NCBI GenBank assembly: GCA_937887565.1
Contig: CALABS010000044.1
Span: forward strand, 1-64,000
Origin: an uncultured Rhodospirillaceae bacterium
GTDB taxonomy: Bacteria > Pseudomonadota > Alphaproteobacteria > Rhodospirillales > Magnetospirillaceae
Length of the DNA stretch: 64,000 bases
Reading direction: 5' to 3'
The notes under the pieces were generated by a model. That model worked only from the letters and a program-made list of their open reading frames with translations, did no database searches and was not told the DNA's origin. Made by a program: the position numbers and the translations under genes. This document shows positions 8,912 through 17,069 of this stretch, piece after piece (positions within the stretch are counted from its first letter, which is position 1; each line of letters begins with the position of its first letter).

Positions 8912-9910
8912 ATGAAGATCGCGACCTTCGCCATCGCCGCGGCCGCCGCCGCGATGATGTCCGTGTCCGCCCAGGCCCAGGACACCCTCAATTTCGGCAT
9001 CATCTCGACCGAGTCGACGGTCAACCTCAAGCAGGAATGGGTGCCGTTCCTCGACGCGATGGAGAAGCAGACCGGCTTCAAGATCCGTCCGTTCTTCGCT
9101 CCCGACTACGCGGGCGTGATCGAGGGCATGCGCTTCAACAAGGTCCAGGTGGCCTGGTTCGGCAACAAGTCGGCCATGGAGGCGGTGGACCGCTCGGACG
9201 GCGAGATCTTCGTCCAGACCGTCGATTCCGACGGCAATCCCGGCTACTGGTCGCACCTGATCGTCCACAAGGACAGCAAGCTGAACTCGGTCGAGGACGT
9301 GCTCAAGAACGCCGGCGAGCTGGCGTTCGGCAACGGCGACCCCAACTCGACCTCGGGCTTCCTGGTCCCCGGCTACTACGTGTTCGCCAAGAACGGCATC
9401 CAGGACCCCAAGAAGATCTTCAAGCGGGTGGTCAACGCCAACCACGAGACCAACGCCGTGGCGGTGGCCAACAAGCAGGTGGACGTCGCCACCAACAACA
9501 GCGAGAACCTGCGCTTCTTCGCCGACCGCCAGCCGGAGAAGGCTGCCGACGTCAAGGTGATCTGGACCTCGCCCTTGATCCCCGCCGACCCGATCGTTTG
9601 GCGCAAGGACCTGCCCAAGGACGCCAAGGACAGGATTAAGACCTTCTTCCTGACCTACGGCGTCGCCGCCCCCGGCAAGAGCCAGGAGCAGGTCAAGGCG
9701 GAGATCGAGGTGCTGGCCGGCCTCAAATGGGCGCCGTTCCGCTCGTCCGACAACGACCAGCTGATCCCCATCCGTCAGCTGGCGCTGTTCAAGGACCGCG
9801 GCAAGATCGCCGCCGACGCCAAGCTGCCCGAGGCCGAGAAGGCTGCCAAGCTGGCCGAGATCGATGCCCAGTTGGCGGCGCTGCAGAAGAAGCTGGCCGC
9901 CAGGCAGTGA
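8912..9910 (+). CDS. phnD: Phosphonate-type ABC transporter substrate-binding protein
   Basis: Periplasmic binding protein of 332 residues that delivers substrate to PhnE. The first 23 residues form a clear Sec signal ending AQA, followed by the PhnD-type start of the mature domain. An AGGAGA site precedes ATG 8912. Lysine-rich helices at the C-terminus match the family. No C-P lyase genes are in view, so phosphonate, phosphite or another oxyanion is possible. Confidence 0.93.
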   Translation: MKIATFAIAAAAAAMMSVSAQAQDTLNFGIISTESTVNLKQEWVPFLDAMEKQTGFKIRPFFAPDYAGVIEGMRFNKVQVAWFGNKSAMEAVDRSDGEIFVQTVDSDGNPGYWSHLIVHKDSKLNSVEDVLKNAGELAFGNGDPNSTSGFLVPGYYVFAKNGIQDPKKIFKRVVNANHETNAVAVANKQVDVATNNSENLRFFADRQPEKAADVKVIWTSPLIPADPIVWRKDLPKDAKDRIKTFFLTYGVAAPGKSQEQVKAEIEVLAGLKWAPFRSSDNDQLIPIRQLALFKDRGKIAADAKLPEAEKAAKLAEIDAQLAALQKKLAARQ

Positions 9911-9976
9911 TCCTCCGGGGTGGCGCCGTCCTGGCGGCGGCGCCGCCGTCCTTTCCCTTGTGATGAGCCAAGAACC

Positions 9977-10768
9977 ATGACCTCCGCCGACGCCGCCCGC
10001 ATGGCGGGCCCGCCGAAGCCGTCCATCGCCAAGCTCGCCGTCTACGGCCTGGCCGTCGCCATCCTGGCGTGGTCTTGGCGGGGCGCCGAAATCAGGCCGC
10101 TGGAGCTGATCGCCGATTCCGGCAACATGGTCACCTTCGCCGCCGATTTCTTCCCGCCCAACTTCCGCGACTGGCACTACTACGTCGAGGAGATGCTGGT
10201 CACCATCCAGATCGCCATCTGGGGCACGGTGCTGGCGGTGGTCTGCGCCATTCCCTTCGGCCTGCTGGCGGCCGAGAACGTCACCCCGGTGTGGGTGCGC
10301 CAGCCGGTGCGCCGCCTGATGGACGCGCTGCGGGCCATCAACGAGATGGTGTTCGCCATGCTGTTCGTGGTGGCGGTGGGGCTGGGACCCTTCGCCGGGG
10401 TGATGGCGCTGTTCCTGCACACCACCGGCATCCTGGCCAAGCTGTTCTCCGAGGCGGTCGAGGCCATCGACCCCCGGCCGGTCGAGGGCATCCGCGCCAC
10501 CGGCGCCAACGCCGTGGAGGAGGTGGTCTACGGCATCATTCCCCAGGTCCTGCCGCTGTGGATCAGCTATTCGCTGTATCGGTTCGAATCCAACGTCCGC
10601 TCGGCGACCGTGGTCGGCATGGTGGGAGCGGGCGGCATCGGCGTGGTGCTGTGGGAGATCATCCGAGGCTTCTATTTCGCCGAAACCTGCGCGGTGATGA
10701 TCATCATCATCCTGACCGTGTCGCTACTCGACATCGCCTCGGCGCAGCTGCGCAAGCTGTTCATCTGA
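9977..10768 (+). CDS. phnE: Phosphonate-type ABC transporter permease
   Basis: Inner-membrane permease of 263 residues with about six hydrophobic helices. The cytoplasmic EAA-type loop that contacts PhnC reads EAVEAIDPRPVEGIRATGAN, as in PhnE proteins. It follows phnD by 66 bases and ends 8 bases before the MOSC gene. Confidence 0.92.
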   Translation: MTSADAARMAGPPKPSIAKLAVYGLAVAILAWSWRGAEIRPLELIADSGNMVTFAADFFPPNFRDWHYYVEEMLVTIQIAIWGTVLAVVCAIPFGLLAAENVTPVWVRQPVRRLMDALRAINEMVFAMLFVVAVGLGPFAGVMALFLHTTGILAKLFSEAVEAIDPRPVEGIRATGANAVEEVVYGIIPQVLPLWISYSLYRFESNVRSATVVGMVGAGGIGVVLWEIIRGFYFAETCAVMIIIILTVSLLDIASAQLRKLFI

Positions 10769-10776
10769 GGACCGGC

Positions 10777-11328
10777 ATGCGTCCGGTGTCCGGCGGCTGG
10801 GTGGTGGCGGTGGCCCGCCGCGCCGAGCACGGCTTCCACAAGCGTGTCCAGCCGTGGATCCGGCTGGTCGAGGGGCTGGGCGTCGAGGGCGACGCCCATG
10901 CCGGGGCGACGGTGCGGCACCGCTCGCGCGTCGCGCGCGACCCGTCGCAGCCGAACCTGCGCCAGGTCCACCTGATCCATTGCGAGCTGTTCCGCGACCT
11001 TGCCGACAAGGGCTTCACGGTGGCGGTGGCCGAGCTTGGCGAGAACATCACCACCGACGGCATCGACTTGCTGGCGCTGCCGGAAGGGGCGCTGCTGCAT
11101 GTGGGCGAGGCGGTGATCCGGGTGACCGGCCTGCGCAATCCGTGCCGCCAGCTCGACGCCTTCCAGCCGGGGCTGATGGCGGCGGTGCTGGACCGCGACG
11201 CCGACGGCGGCCTGGTTCGCAAGGCGGGGATCATGGGGATCGTGGTGAGTGGCGGGGTCGTGCGCCCCGGCGACGCCATCCGGGTGGACCTGCCACCCCA
11301 GCCGCACCGCCGGCTGGAACGGGTCTGA
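10777..11328 (+). CDS. MOSC-domain protein
   Basis: Protein of 183 residues resembling the molybdenum-cofactor sulfurase C-terminal fold: GVEGDAHAG near the N-terminus, GENITTDGID in the centre, and the family Cys in TGLRNPCRQLD. MOSC proteins act on sulfur carriers or N-hydroxylated compounds; the substrate is unknown here. It lies 8 bases after phnE and is probably cotranscribed. The tRNA-Val fragment begins 6 bases after its stop. Confidence 0.88.
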   Translation: MRPVSGGWVVAVARRAEHGFHKRVQPWIRLVEGLGVEGDAHAGATVRHRSRVARDPSQPNLRQVHLIHCELFRDLADKGFTVAVAELGENITTDGIDLLALPEGALLHVGEAVIRVTGLRNPCRQLDAFQPGLMAAVLDRDADGGLVRKAGIMGIVVSGGVVRPGDAIRVDLPPQPHRRLERV

Positions 11329-11334
11329 CCAGAG

Positions 11335-11397
11335 AGATGGTGGGCGATGTAGGGATTGAACCTACGACCCCACCCGTGTGAAGGGTGTGCTCTCCCG
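11335..11397 (-). repeat. 3' fragment of tRNA-Val (left attachment-type repeat)
   Basis: These 63 bases are identical to 62874-62936, the 3' part of the intact tRNA-Val gene on the same strand: CCA end, acceptor 3' strand, T arm, anticodon arm and part of the D arm. The match stops at 11397. It cannot be a working tRNA. This is what integrase-type recombination into a tRNA leaves at the far end of an element. Confidence 0.85.
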
Positions 11398-11578
11398 TCA
11401 AATCAAGGCGATAGCGCCCAAGGCGGTGTTCAATCCTCCAAGCAATTCCGCGGCTTTCAGCGGATTTCTGCACGGGCGTGCAGATTGCGGGAGCCAGGCT
11501 GCGGGCCTGCGTGCAGAAACTCGTGACATTGCGTTCGGTGCGAATTTTTCCTACTTTAGTCGTCAGGAGGATCCGGCC

Positions 11579-11818
11579 ATGACCGAGAAGATCAGCGTTT
11601 CCCTGACCGACGAGCACGCCCACCTGTTGCGGGAAGCGGTCGAGAGCGGCGACTACGCCTCGTCCAGCGAGGTGATCCGGGAAGCCTTGCGGGAATGGAA
11701 AACCCGCCGCCTTCTGGGCCGGATGTGGGACGAGGGCATCGCCAGCGGCCCTAGTGAGCCCGCTCTGGGCATGGACGACATCAAGGCCGAGGCCCGCCGG
11801 CGCAAGGGCCTCGCTTGA
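11579..11818 (+). CDS. parD: ParD-type antitoxin
   Basis: Small protein of 79 residues with a ribbon-helix-helix N-terminus (KISVSLTDEHAHLLREAV, then SSSEVIREALREW) that binds its own promoter, and a charged C-terminal tail that would wrap the toxin. AGGAGG lies 8 bases before the ATG. It is followed 4 bases later by the ParE-type toxin. Proximity to the tRNA-Val fragment fits a stabilising module of a mobile segment. Confidence 0.88.
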   Translation: MTEKISVSLTDEHAHLLREAVESGDYASSSEVIREALREWKTRRLLGRMWDEGIASGPSEPALGMDDIKAEARRRKGLA

Positions 11819-11822
11819 CCCG

Positions 11823-12110
11823 ATGGCTCGTGTCGTCTTTACGAAAAAGGCCCGCGCGGACCTGATCGACATCTGGCTGCATTTCGCCGAGGACGACCCG
11901 ATGGTCGCCGACCGGATCCTCGATCAGTTGGGCGAAGCGGCCGGCCGACTGGCCGACCACCCGGAGATGGGCGCGGCGCGCGACGACATCCGCCCGGGCC
12001 TGCGCTATCTGATCAGCGGCTCCTATCTGTTGCTCTATCGGATTACCGATGCAGGGGTGGAGATCGTGCGGGCCGTGCATGGTCGCCGGCATCTGTTCAG
12101 CATGTTCTGA
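11823..12110 (+). CDS. parE: ParE/RelE-family toxin
   Basis: Toxin of 95 residues: KKARADLIDIWLHFAEDD, a conserved Arg in GLRYLISGSYLLLYRI, and a C-terminal VHGRRH typical of ParE proteins, which poison DNA gyrase. Partner of the preceding antitoxin. The ATG at 11823 leaves 4 bases between the genes. Confidence 0.88.
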   Translation: MARVVFTKKARADLIDIWLHFAEDDPMVADRILDQLGEAAGRLADHPEMGAARDDIRPGLRYLISGSYLLLYRITDAGVEIVRAVHGRRHLFSMF

Positions 12111-12114
12111 GAGG

Positions 12115-12412
12115 GGAAGGGGCATCATGGGGAAGCGGTTGGCCTTGAAGCCCTTGACCAACTGCTCCCAGGTCACGCCCTTGATCTGCCGGCCGAACAC
12201 ATCCAGCGTCACGCGGCTGGGATCGTGGGCCAAGCGGATGATGCCGATATTCGACCCCAGGACCTGCTTGTTGTAGCTGGGCGACTGGCAGCTCATGTTC
12301 TGCGTGCGGGAAAGATCGCACAGGAACTGGCGATCACCGGTGATCTCCAGCGGACCGCCATCCGGCCCCTTCCGGAAATTGTCCACGCCCGGATATCCTG
12401 AGAAGCGCATGG
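12115..12412 (-). pseudogene. Truncated gene remnant of unknown family
   Basis: On the minus strand this reads as a coherent protein fragment of about 98 residues (RFSGYPGVDNFRKG ... GIIRLAHDPSRVTLDVFG ... PMMPLPL). It then runs without a stop into the antisense of parE, so the natural C-terminus is missing. No ribosome site precedes its Met. I do not recognise the family. It looks like host sequence cut by arrival of the toxin-antitoxin pair. Confidence 0.4.
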
Positions 12413-12605
12413 GAAACACCGCCGGCTTGGGGCTTCCTGCTCCGTCATGGTGTGACTGTCCGCGGGTGGACGAAGCTCTAACTCTAACCGGGCACAATCA
12501 GGGGAACAGGTCACTAGCCGTTCTGAAGACCAATCGTATTTCTCGATAGCGGACATCGAAGAAGCCGGCGACGGCGAGAGCGATGGCCCTGTGAAGCATG
12601 GATAT

Positions 12606-13307
12606 TCACGTGCCCGCAAGGTCCAGCCCATCATCAAGCCTAAAGCGGATCGGCACCCGCACTTGGCTCGCCACCGGAACGCCATCCTTCAAGGCGGGGG
12701 CCAGCCGCCAACGGGCCAGTGCATTGAGCGCGGCTTGGTCGAGAGCATCGTCGCCGCTGCTCTCGACCACCGACACGTGAATGGGATGGCCCCCGGCGTC
12801 CACATCCAGCACGATCACCACACGTCCCTCGCGTCCCCTGCGGCGGGCACTCCAGGGATAGTCTGGAAGCGGCGTGTCGGCAGACCCAAGATGATAGGCG
12901 GCGTCCCGGGAAAGGCCTGGGGCGGTTGGCCGGGTAGTTGCGGAAGGCGCGGATGACGATTCCATCCCTGGCGGAGGAGTGGTTGGTGGGATCTCGGATG
13001 CCATGGATTGAGACGGTGCGGAGGATGCTTCCGCGGTCGCGGAGACCTGCGCCGGCGTGCTGCGGTCCGTCCTGGATGCCATCTTCTCCACGATTGGCGA
13101 TGGTGCGGAACGGGGACGCGGCTGCGCCGATGGCCGTGCTTCGGGCAAGGGGGCGGCGGCAATTGGTTCAGGGGCGGGCGGCGGGGCGGCCAGGACCAGT
13201 TCGACCATCAACGGCTCTGCGAGGATCGGCTCATCTGTGGGCCAGAGCGCCCATGCCGACGCCATGGCCCCATGGAGAAGCAGGGAAGCCGCCATTGCCT
13301 TGCGCAT
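12606..13307 (-). CDS. tonB: TonB-like energy transducer
   Basis: Protein of 233 residues: one N-terminal membrane helix (about 5-22), a Pro/Ala/Ser-rich periplasmic spacer (about 35-130), and a TonB C-terminal domain (PWSARRRGREGRVVIVLDV ... ALARWRLAPALKDG). It transmits proton-motive force from ExbBD to an outer-membrane receptor. As last gene of the B12 operon, 2 bases after cbiZ, it is probably dedicated to the BtuB encoded at its head. ExbB and ExbD are not in the window. Confidence 0.85.
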   Translation of the reverse strand: MRKAMAASLLLHGAMASAWALWPTDEPILAEPLMVELVLAAPPPAPEPIAAAPLPEARPSAQPRPRSAPSPIVEKMASRTDRSTPAQVSATAEASSAPSQSMASEIPPTTPPPGMESSSAPSATTRPTAPGLSRDAAYHLGSADTPLPDYPWSARRRGREGRVVIVLDVDAGGHPIHVSVVESSGDDALDQAALNALARWRLAPALKDGVPVASQVRVPIRFRLDDGLDLAGT

Positions 13308-13309
13308 GG

Positions 13310-13975
13310 TCAGCCCGCCCCATCCAGCCATTGGGCGCACGCCTCCCAGGTGGCTTGGTAGGCGACGCCGGCCAATGTCTGCCCCCAATCGGTGTGCAGG
13401 CCACAATGATCTTGTGCCGGTGATCCCATGGGCGAGGCCACCACGATGCAATCGGTGCCCGTGCCGCTTACCGGCCTGCCATCCCAGGTGCGCAGGCTCA
13501 GGTCAAGGATGGCGGTGGTGCGGGCCTCGGCGACGATGGACAGCGCCTCCAACAAGCCACGCTCCGACAGCGGCACCGGCGCCACGGCCAGGATGTTGAT
13601 GGTGCCGACCCGGTGGGGAGCGCCCTGCCGAACGCCTTCCCCAGGGATGACGCTTTCGCCGTTGGTCAGACCGGCGGTGACGATGGCGGCAGCTTCCAGG
13701 TGCCGAGCGATTCGATGTCCGGTGATGTCGGCGGCGGTCAGCAGCCCCACCTCCGCCGGGATGCCATCCATGCGGGCGCGATGCAGCAGGAAGGCGTCCG
13801 GGTCCACCGAGCACGGCAGTTCGCAATCCCGGACCTGCAGCCAGGTTACCATCCTTGCATTTCCCAAGGACGGCCCGACCACCGGCCAGCCGGCGATCCG
13901 GTGAGGAGACCCGAGATCGACGGTCAGCCAGGGATGGGCCAGATGCACATGGGGCGGGGTGGGCAAAGCGGTCAT
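13310..13975 (-). CDS. cbiZ: Adenosylcobinamide amidohydrolase CbiZ
   Basis: Enzyme of 221 residues. CbiZ cleaves the aminopropanol side chain of adenosylcobinamide to give adenosylcobyric acid, which re-enters cobalamin synthesis; this salvage route is used by archaea and some bacteria. The family hallmark TGTDCIVVASP, with its Cys and following Gly/Ser segment, lies near the C-terminus. The start overlaps the btuD stop (ATGA), placing it in the transport operon. Confidence 0.82.
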   Translation of the reverse strand: MTALPTPPHVHLAHPWLTVDLGSPHRIAGWPVVGPSLGNARMVTWLQVRDCELPCSVDPDAFLLHRARMDGIPAEVGLLTAADITGHRIARHLEAAAIVTAGLTNGESVIPGEGVRQGAPHRVGTINILAVAPVPLSERGLLEALSIVAEARTTAILDLSLRTWDGRPVSGTGTDCIVVASPMGSPAQDHCGLHTDWGQTLAGVAYQATWEACAQWLDGAG

Positions 13976-14733
13976 GGCGAGATCCTTTCCCACGGCAGAA
14001 GGAACGGGCGCCCGCCGCATTCCCCACGCGCCGCCCGAATGCCGAACACCGATTCCAGCAGGGCATCGTCCAGGACCTCGTCCGGGATGCCGGAGGCCGC
14101 GACCCGGCCGCCATCGAGGACGGTGACGCGGTCGCAATGGCGCGAGGCCAGCGACAGATCGTGCATCACCACCACCACGGCGTCGCCCTTGTCGGCGCGG
14201 GCGCGCAGCAGGCCCAGCACCTGCAATTGATGGGCGGAGTCGAGATGGGCCACCGGCTCGTCGGCCAGCAGCACCGGCGCCCGCACCGCCAGGGCGCGGG
14301 CCAGCAGGACCCGGGCGCGTTCGCCCCCCGACAGGGCGGTCAACGGGCGCGATGCCAGATGGGCGATATCGGCCTCGTCCATGGCTTCCCCGACGATGCG
14401 GCGATCCTGGGCGGGCGAACGGCGGTGGGGCATGCGGCCCAGCGCCACCACCTCGCGGCAAGGCATGGGCCAGGCCGATGCCGCGCTTTGCGGCATGTAG
14501 GCGAGCAGGCGTGCCCGCTCGGCGGGCCGGACGGTCTCCAGCTTGTGCCCGTCGAGCCGCACGCCCGGCGCCGGCAGCAGCCCCGCCAGCACCTTGATCA
14601 GGGTGGACTTGCCGGCCCCGTTCGGCCCCAGCACGCCGACCAGTTCTCCGCCGGCGACATGAAAGTCCACATCGTGCAGTACCGGTCGATCGCTCAATCG
14701 CACCGAACAGGAGGAGAGTTCAAGCCGGCTCAT
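13972..14733 (-). CDS. btuD: Corrinoid ABC transporter ATP-binding protein BtuD
   Basis: ATPase of 253 residues for the BtuCD importer. Walker A is GPNGAGKST (near residue 36), the signature LSGGERARVLLARAL and Walker B VLLADEPVAHLD follow, then the switch His in VVVVMHDLSLA. The start overlaps the btuC stop and the stop overlaps the cbiZ start (both ATGA), so translation is coupled. Sequence alone would also fit an iron-siderophore ATPase; the riboswitch and cbiZ decide for corrinoid. Confidence 0.88.
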   Translation of the reverse strand: MSRLELSSCSVRLSDRPVLHDVDFHVAGGELVGVLGPNGAGKSTLIKVLAGLLPAPGVRLDGHKLETVRPAERARLLAYMPQSAASAWPMPCREVVALGRMPHRRSPAQDRRIVGEAMDEADIAHLASRPLTALSGGERARVLLARALAVRAPVLLADEPVAHLDSAHQLQVLGLLRARADKGDAVVVVMHDLSLASRHCDRVTVLDGGRVAASGIPDEVLDDALLESVFGIRAARGECGGRPFLLPWERISP

Positions 14734-15707
14734 GCCGCCCTCCGCATGCGGAAGATCAGGAATAGGAAGAACGGCGCCCCCACCAGCGAGGTCACCACGC
14801 CCAGCATCAGCTCGGAGGTGGACGGCACCAGCCGCACCACCATGTCGGCGGCGGTCACCAGTACGGCGCCGCCCAGCGCACTGGGGATCAGCAGGGCCGA
14901 CGGACGATGGCGCACCAGCGGCCGCAGCAGATGCGGCACCACCAGCCCGACGAAGCCGATGGTCCCGGTGGCGGCGACGGCGGCCCCCACCGCCAAAGCG
15001 GTGCCCGCCACCACGATCAGGCGCAGGCGGGCGAGCCGCACGCCCAGGCTGGCGGCGGTCTCCTCGCCCAAGGTCAGGGCGTCGAGGGACCGCCCGGTGG
15101 ACAGCAACAAAGCGGCGCCGGCCGCCACGAACGGGGCCGCCAGGGCGATGTCGTCCAGGCTGCGGTCCTGCAGCGAGCCCAGAAGCCACAGCACCATCTC
15201 GGACAGGGCGAAAGGATTGGGCGACAGGTTCATGGCCAGCGAGGTCAGCGCCACCGCCAGGCTGGACACGGCGATGCCGGCCAGGATCAGGGTCAGGGTG
15301 TCGCCTTCACGGCCGGCGACAACGACCAGGGACAATGTGGCAATGGCGGCCGCGATCATGGCTGCCACCGGCACCGCCGCCGGGAAGACGCTTGACCAGC
15401 CGAAATAGAGGGCGATGACCGCCCCGAGACCGGCAGCCGAGGAGGTGCCGATGATGCCCGGCTCGGCCAGGGGATTGCGCAACAATCCCTGAAGCGCGGC
15501 GCCGGACAGGCCCAAGGCGGCTCCGACGATCAGCCCCAGGGCCACGCGCGGCAGGCGGATGTCCTGGACGATGACCACCATGCGGGGATCGCCCTGGCCC
15601 GCCAGCGCGGCCATGATGGCGCCGGGGCCGAGATCGGCCGGCCCGATAGCGAGGGAACCCAGGGCGGCGAGCGCAGTAAGGGTGAGAAGGGCCCCGGATA
15701 TTCTCAT
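14730..15707 (-). CDS. btuC: Corrinoid ABC transporter permease BtuC
   Basis: FecCD/BtuC-family permease of 325 residues with about ten hydrophobic helices. The family motifs GAALQGLLRNPLAEPGIIGTS and GTIGFVGLVVPHLLRP are present. It overlaps btuF by 4 bases (ATGA). Confidence 0.9.
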   Translation of the reverse strand: MRISGALLTLTALAALGSLAIGPADLGPGAIMAALAGQGDPRMVVIVQDIRLPRVALGLIVGAALGLSGAALQGLLRNPLAEPGIIGTSSAAGLGAVIALYFGWSSVFPAAVPVAAMIAAAIATLSLVVVAGREGDTLTLILAGIAVSSLAVALTSLAMNLSPNPFALSEMVLWLLGSLQDRSLDDIALAAPFVAAGAALLLSTGRSLDALTLGEETAASLGVRLARLRLIVVAGTALAVGAAVAATGTIGFVGLVVPHLLRPLVRHRPSALLIPSALGGAVLVTAADMVVRLVPSTSELMLGVVTSLVGAPFFLFLIFRMRRAA

Positions 15708-16510
15708 GGCCGTCTCTCTGCCATGTGCTCGGCGGCGACTGCCACCGGCCAGCCGCCGCAGCCCCACATGCGGCCGGGAACCTGCACCACCGGCGCGGTT
15801 GCCAGCATCCGGCGCAAGACCGGATGGCGGCCGAATGAGCGGCGCACCGCGTTTTCGTCGCGCTCGAAGAAGCTGGTGACGAAGGCATCCGGAGGATTGA
15901 GGATCAGGTCTTCCAATTCGAGCCGGCGCCATCCCTTGATCCCAAGGTGGCTTGCCAGGCTGCGATAGCCTGCCGCCTGCATGGATTCGGCCACATAGGT
16001 TTCCAGCCCGGCGCTGCCGCCATCAGGCCGGTAATAGGCGGCCAGCACCGAGGTCCCGGGCCTGGCCGCCCGCAGCCGATCCATGCGGCTTTCGAAATTC
16101 GTGGCCAGGGCCTCGGCCCGCGCCGCCGCCCCCATGTCCTTGCCGAGATGGCGCAGGGATTGGGGAATGCCGGCCAGACGTGCGTCATAGGGCACCCGCA
16201 GCACGGTGACGCCCAGCTTCTCCAGCAGCGCCTTGGTCTTGCCGTCGCCGAAGGTGTTGAGCACCACGGTGTCGGCCCCGGCGAGGATCAGCGCCTCGGC
16301 CGAGGGCGCCACCACCGGCAGGCCCTTCGCCTGATCCGCAACCAGCGACACGGTCGTATCAGTGGCCTGGAACGACACGCCAGCAACGCGGTCGCGCTCA
16401 ACCAGGGGCAGGACCACCTGGTCGGCGCACAGCCCCGCCGAGGCCACCTTGCTCGCCGCATGAGCGGAGGGGGCCATCAGCAGGGCCAGCAGGATCAATG
16501 CCCGCCGCAT
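15704..16510 (-). CDS. btuF: Periplasmic corrinoid-binding protein BtuF
   Basis: Substrate-binding protein of 268 residues with a Sec signal (MRRALILLALLMAPSAHA) and a class III binding-protein fold: an N-terminal lobe with SAEALILAGADTVVLN, a long connecting helix around RAEALATNFESRMDRL, and a C-terminal lobe. The start at 16510 overlaps the preceding gene by 16 bases. Assigned to corrinoids from operon context. Confidence 0.86.
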   Translation of the reverse strand: MRRALILLALLMAPSAHAASKVASAGLCADQVVLPLVERDRVAGVSFQATDTTVSLVADQAKGLPVVAPSAEALILAGADTVVLNTFGDGKTKALLEKLGVTVLRVPYDARLAGIPQSLRHLGKDMGAAARAEALATNFESRMDRLRAARPGTSVLAAYYRPDGGSAGLETYVAESMQAAGYRSLASHLGIKGWRRLELEDLILNPPDAFVTSFFERDENAVRRSFGRHPVLRRMLATAPVVQVPGRMWGCGGWPVAVAAEHMAERRP

Positions 16511-17058
16511 CGGACCCCCTTGCCGGAACGGTCGCGGGGATCGGGCTCCAGGCCGAGGTAGCGGCGGCGGAAGTCGTCCCACATGGAAAGGCGTGACCAG
16601 TCGGGTTGTTTCAGCGCCTTCTCGTTTTCACCCAGGAACGGATTGGGGAAGAACACCGTCAATTGCTGCTCGCCGCCGCCATTGAACAGGCGCAGCCCCC
16701 AGGAGCGGGGCGTGTCGTCGCTGTTGAGCAGGCGGTAGAACTCGGCCCGTGCGCAGCGGCGATGGGTGGCCAGTTCCGGCGGCGTCGGGTTCTTGTGGTT
16801 GCCCTTGTGCGGCCCGATGCAGACGTGGAAGTGCCAGATGCCGTAATGGACGGTCAGATAGCCGTCGAACAGGCCGATCGTCTCGGGCGGCCGGTCGGTC
16901 TTGATCTCGAAGACGGCCCCCTGGATCAGGGAGCCGAAGACGATCTCGCGCCAATGGTTTTCGAAGACGTCCTTCAGCACTCCGAACAGGAAATCCTGGT
17001 CGGTCGGCAGCGGGAAGGTCTCGATCCGGCCGACGCCGAATTCCTCGCGAATGGTCAT
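16495..17058 (-). CDS. Unrecognised protein of the B12 operon
   Basis: Protein of 187 residues with a GAGGAAAAT site before ATG 17058, 11 bases after btuB. I do not recognise the fold. It is soluble, has no signal peptide, and is rich in aromatic residues and His/Cys: HYGIWHFHVCIGPHKGNHKN and THRRCARAEFYRLL, with a C-terminal RCGGH. The His/Cys clusters would suit a metal or corrinoid ligand role, which is inference. Its place between receptor and binding protein implies a job in corrinoid uptake or processing. Confidence 0.75.
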   Translation of the reverse strand: MTIREEFGVGRIETFPLPTDQDFLFGVLKDVFENHWREIVFGSLIQGAVFEIKTDRPPETIGLFDGYLTVHYGIWHFHVCIGPHKGNHKNPTPPELATHRRCARAEFYRLLNSDDTPRSWGLRLFNGGGEQQLTVFFPNPFLGENEKALKQPDWSRLSMWDDFRRRYLGLEPDPRDRSGKGVRCGGH

Positions 17059-17069
17059 GGGGATTTTCC

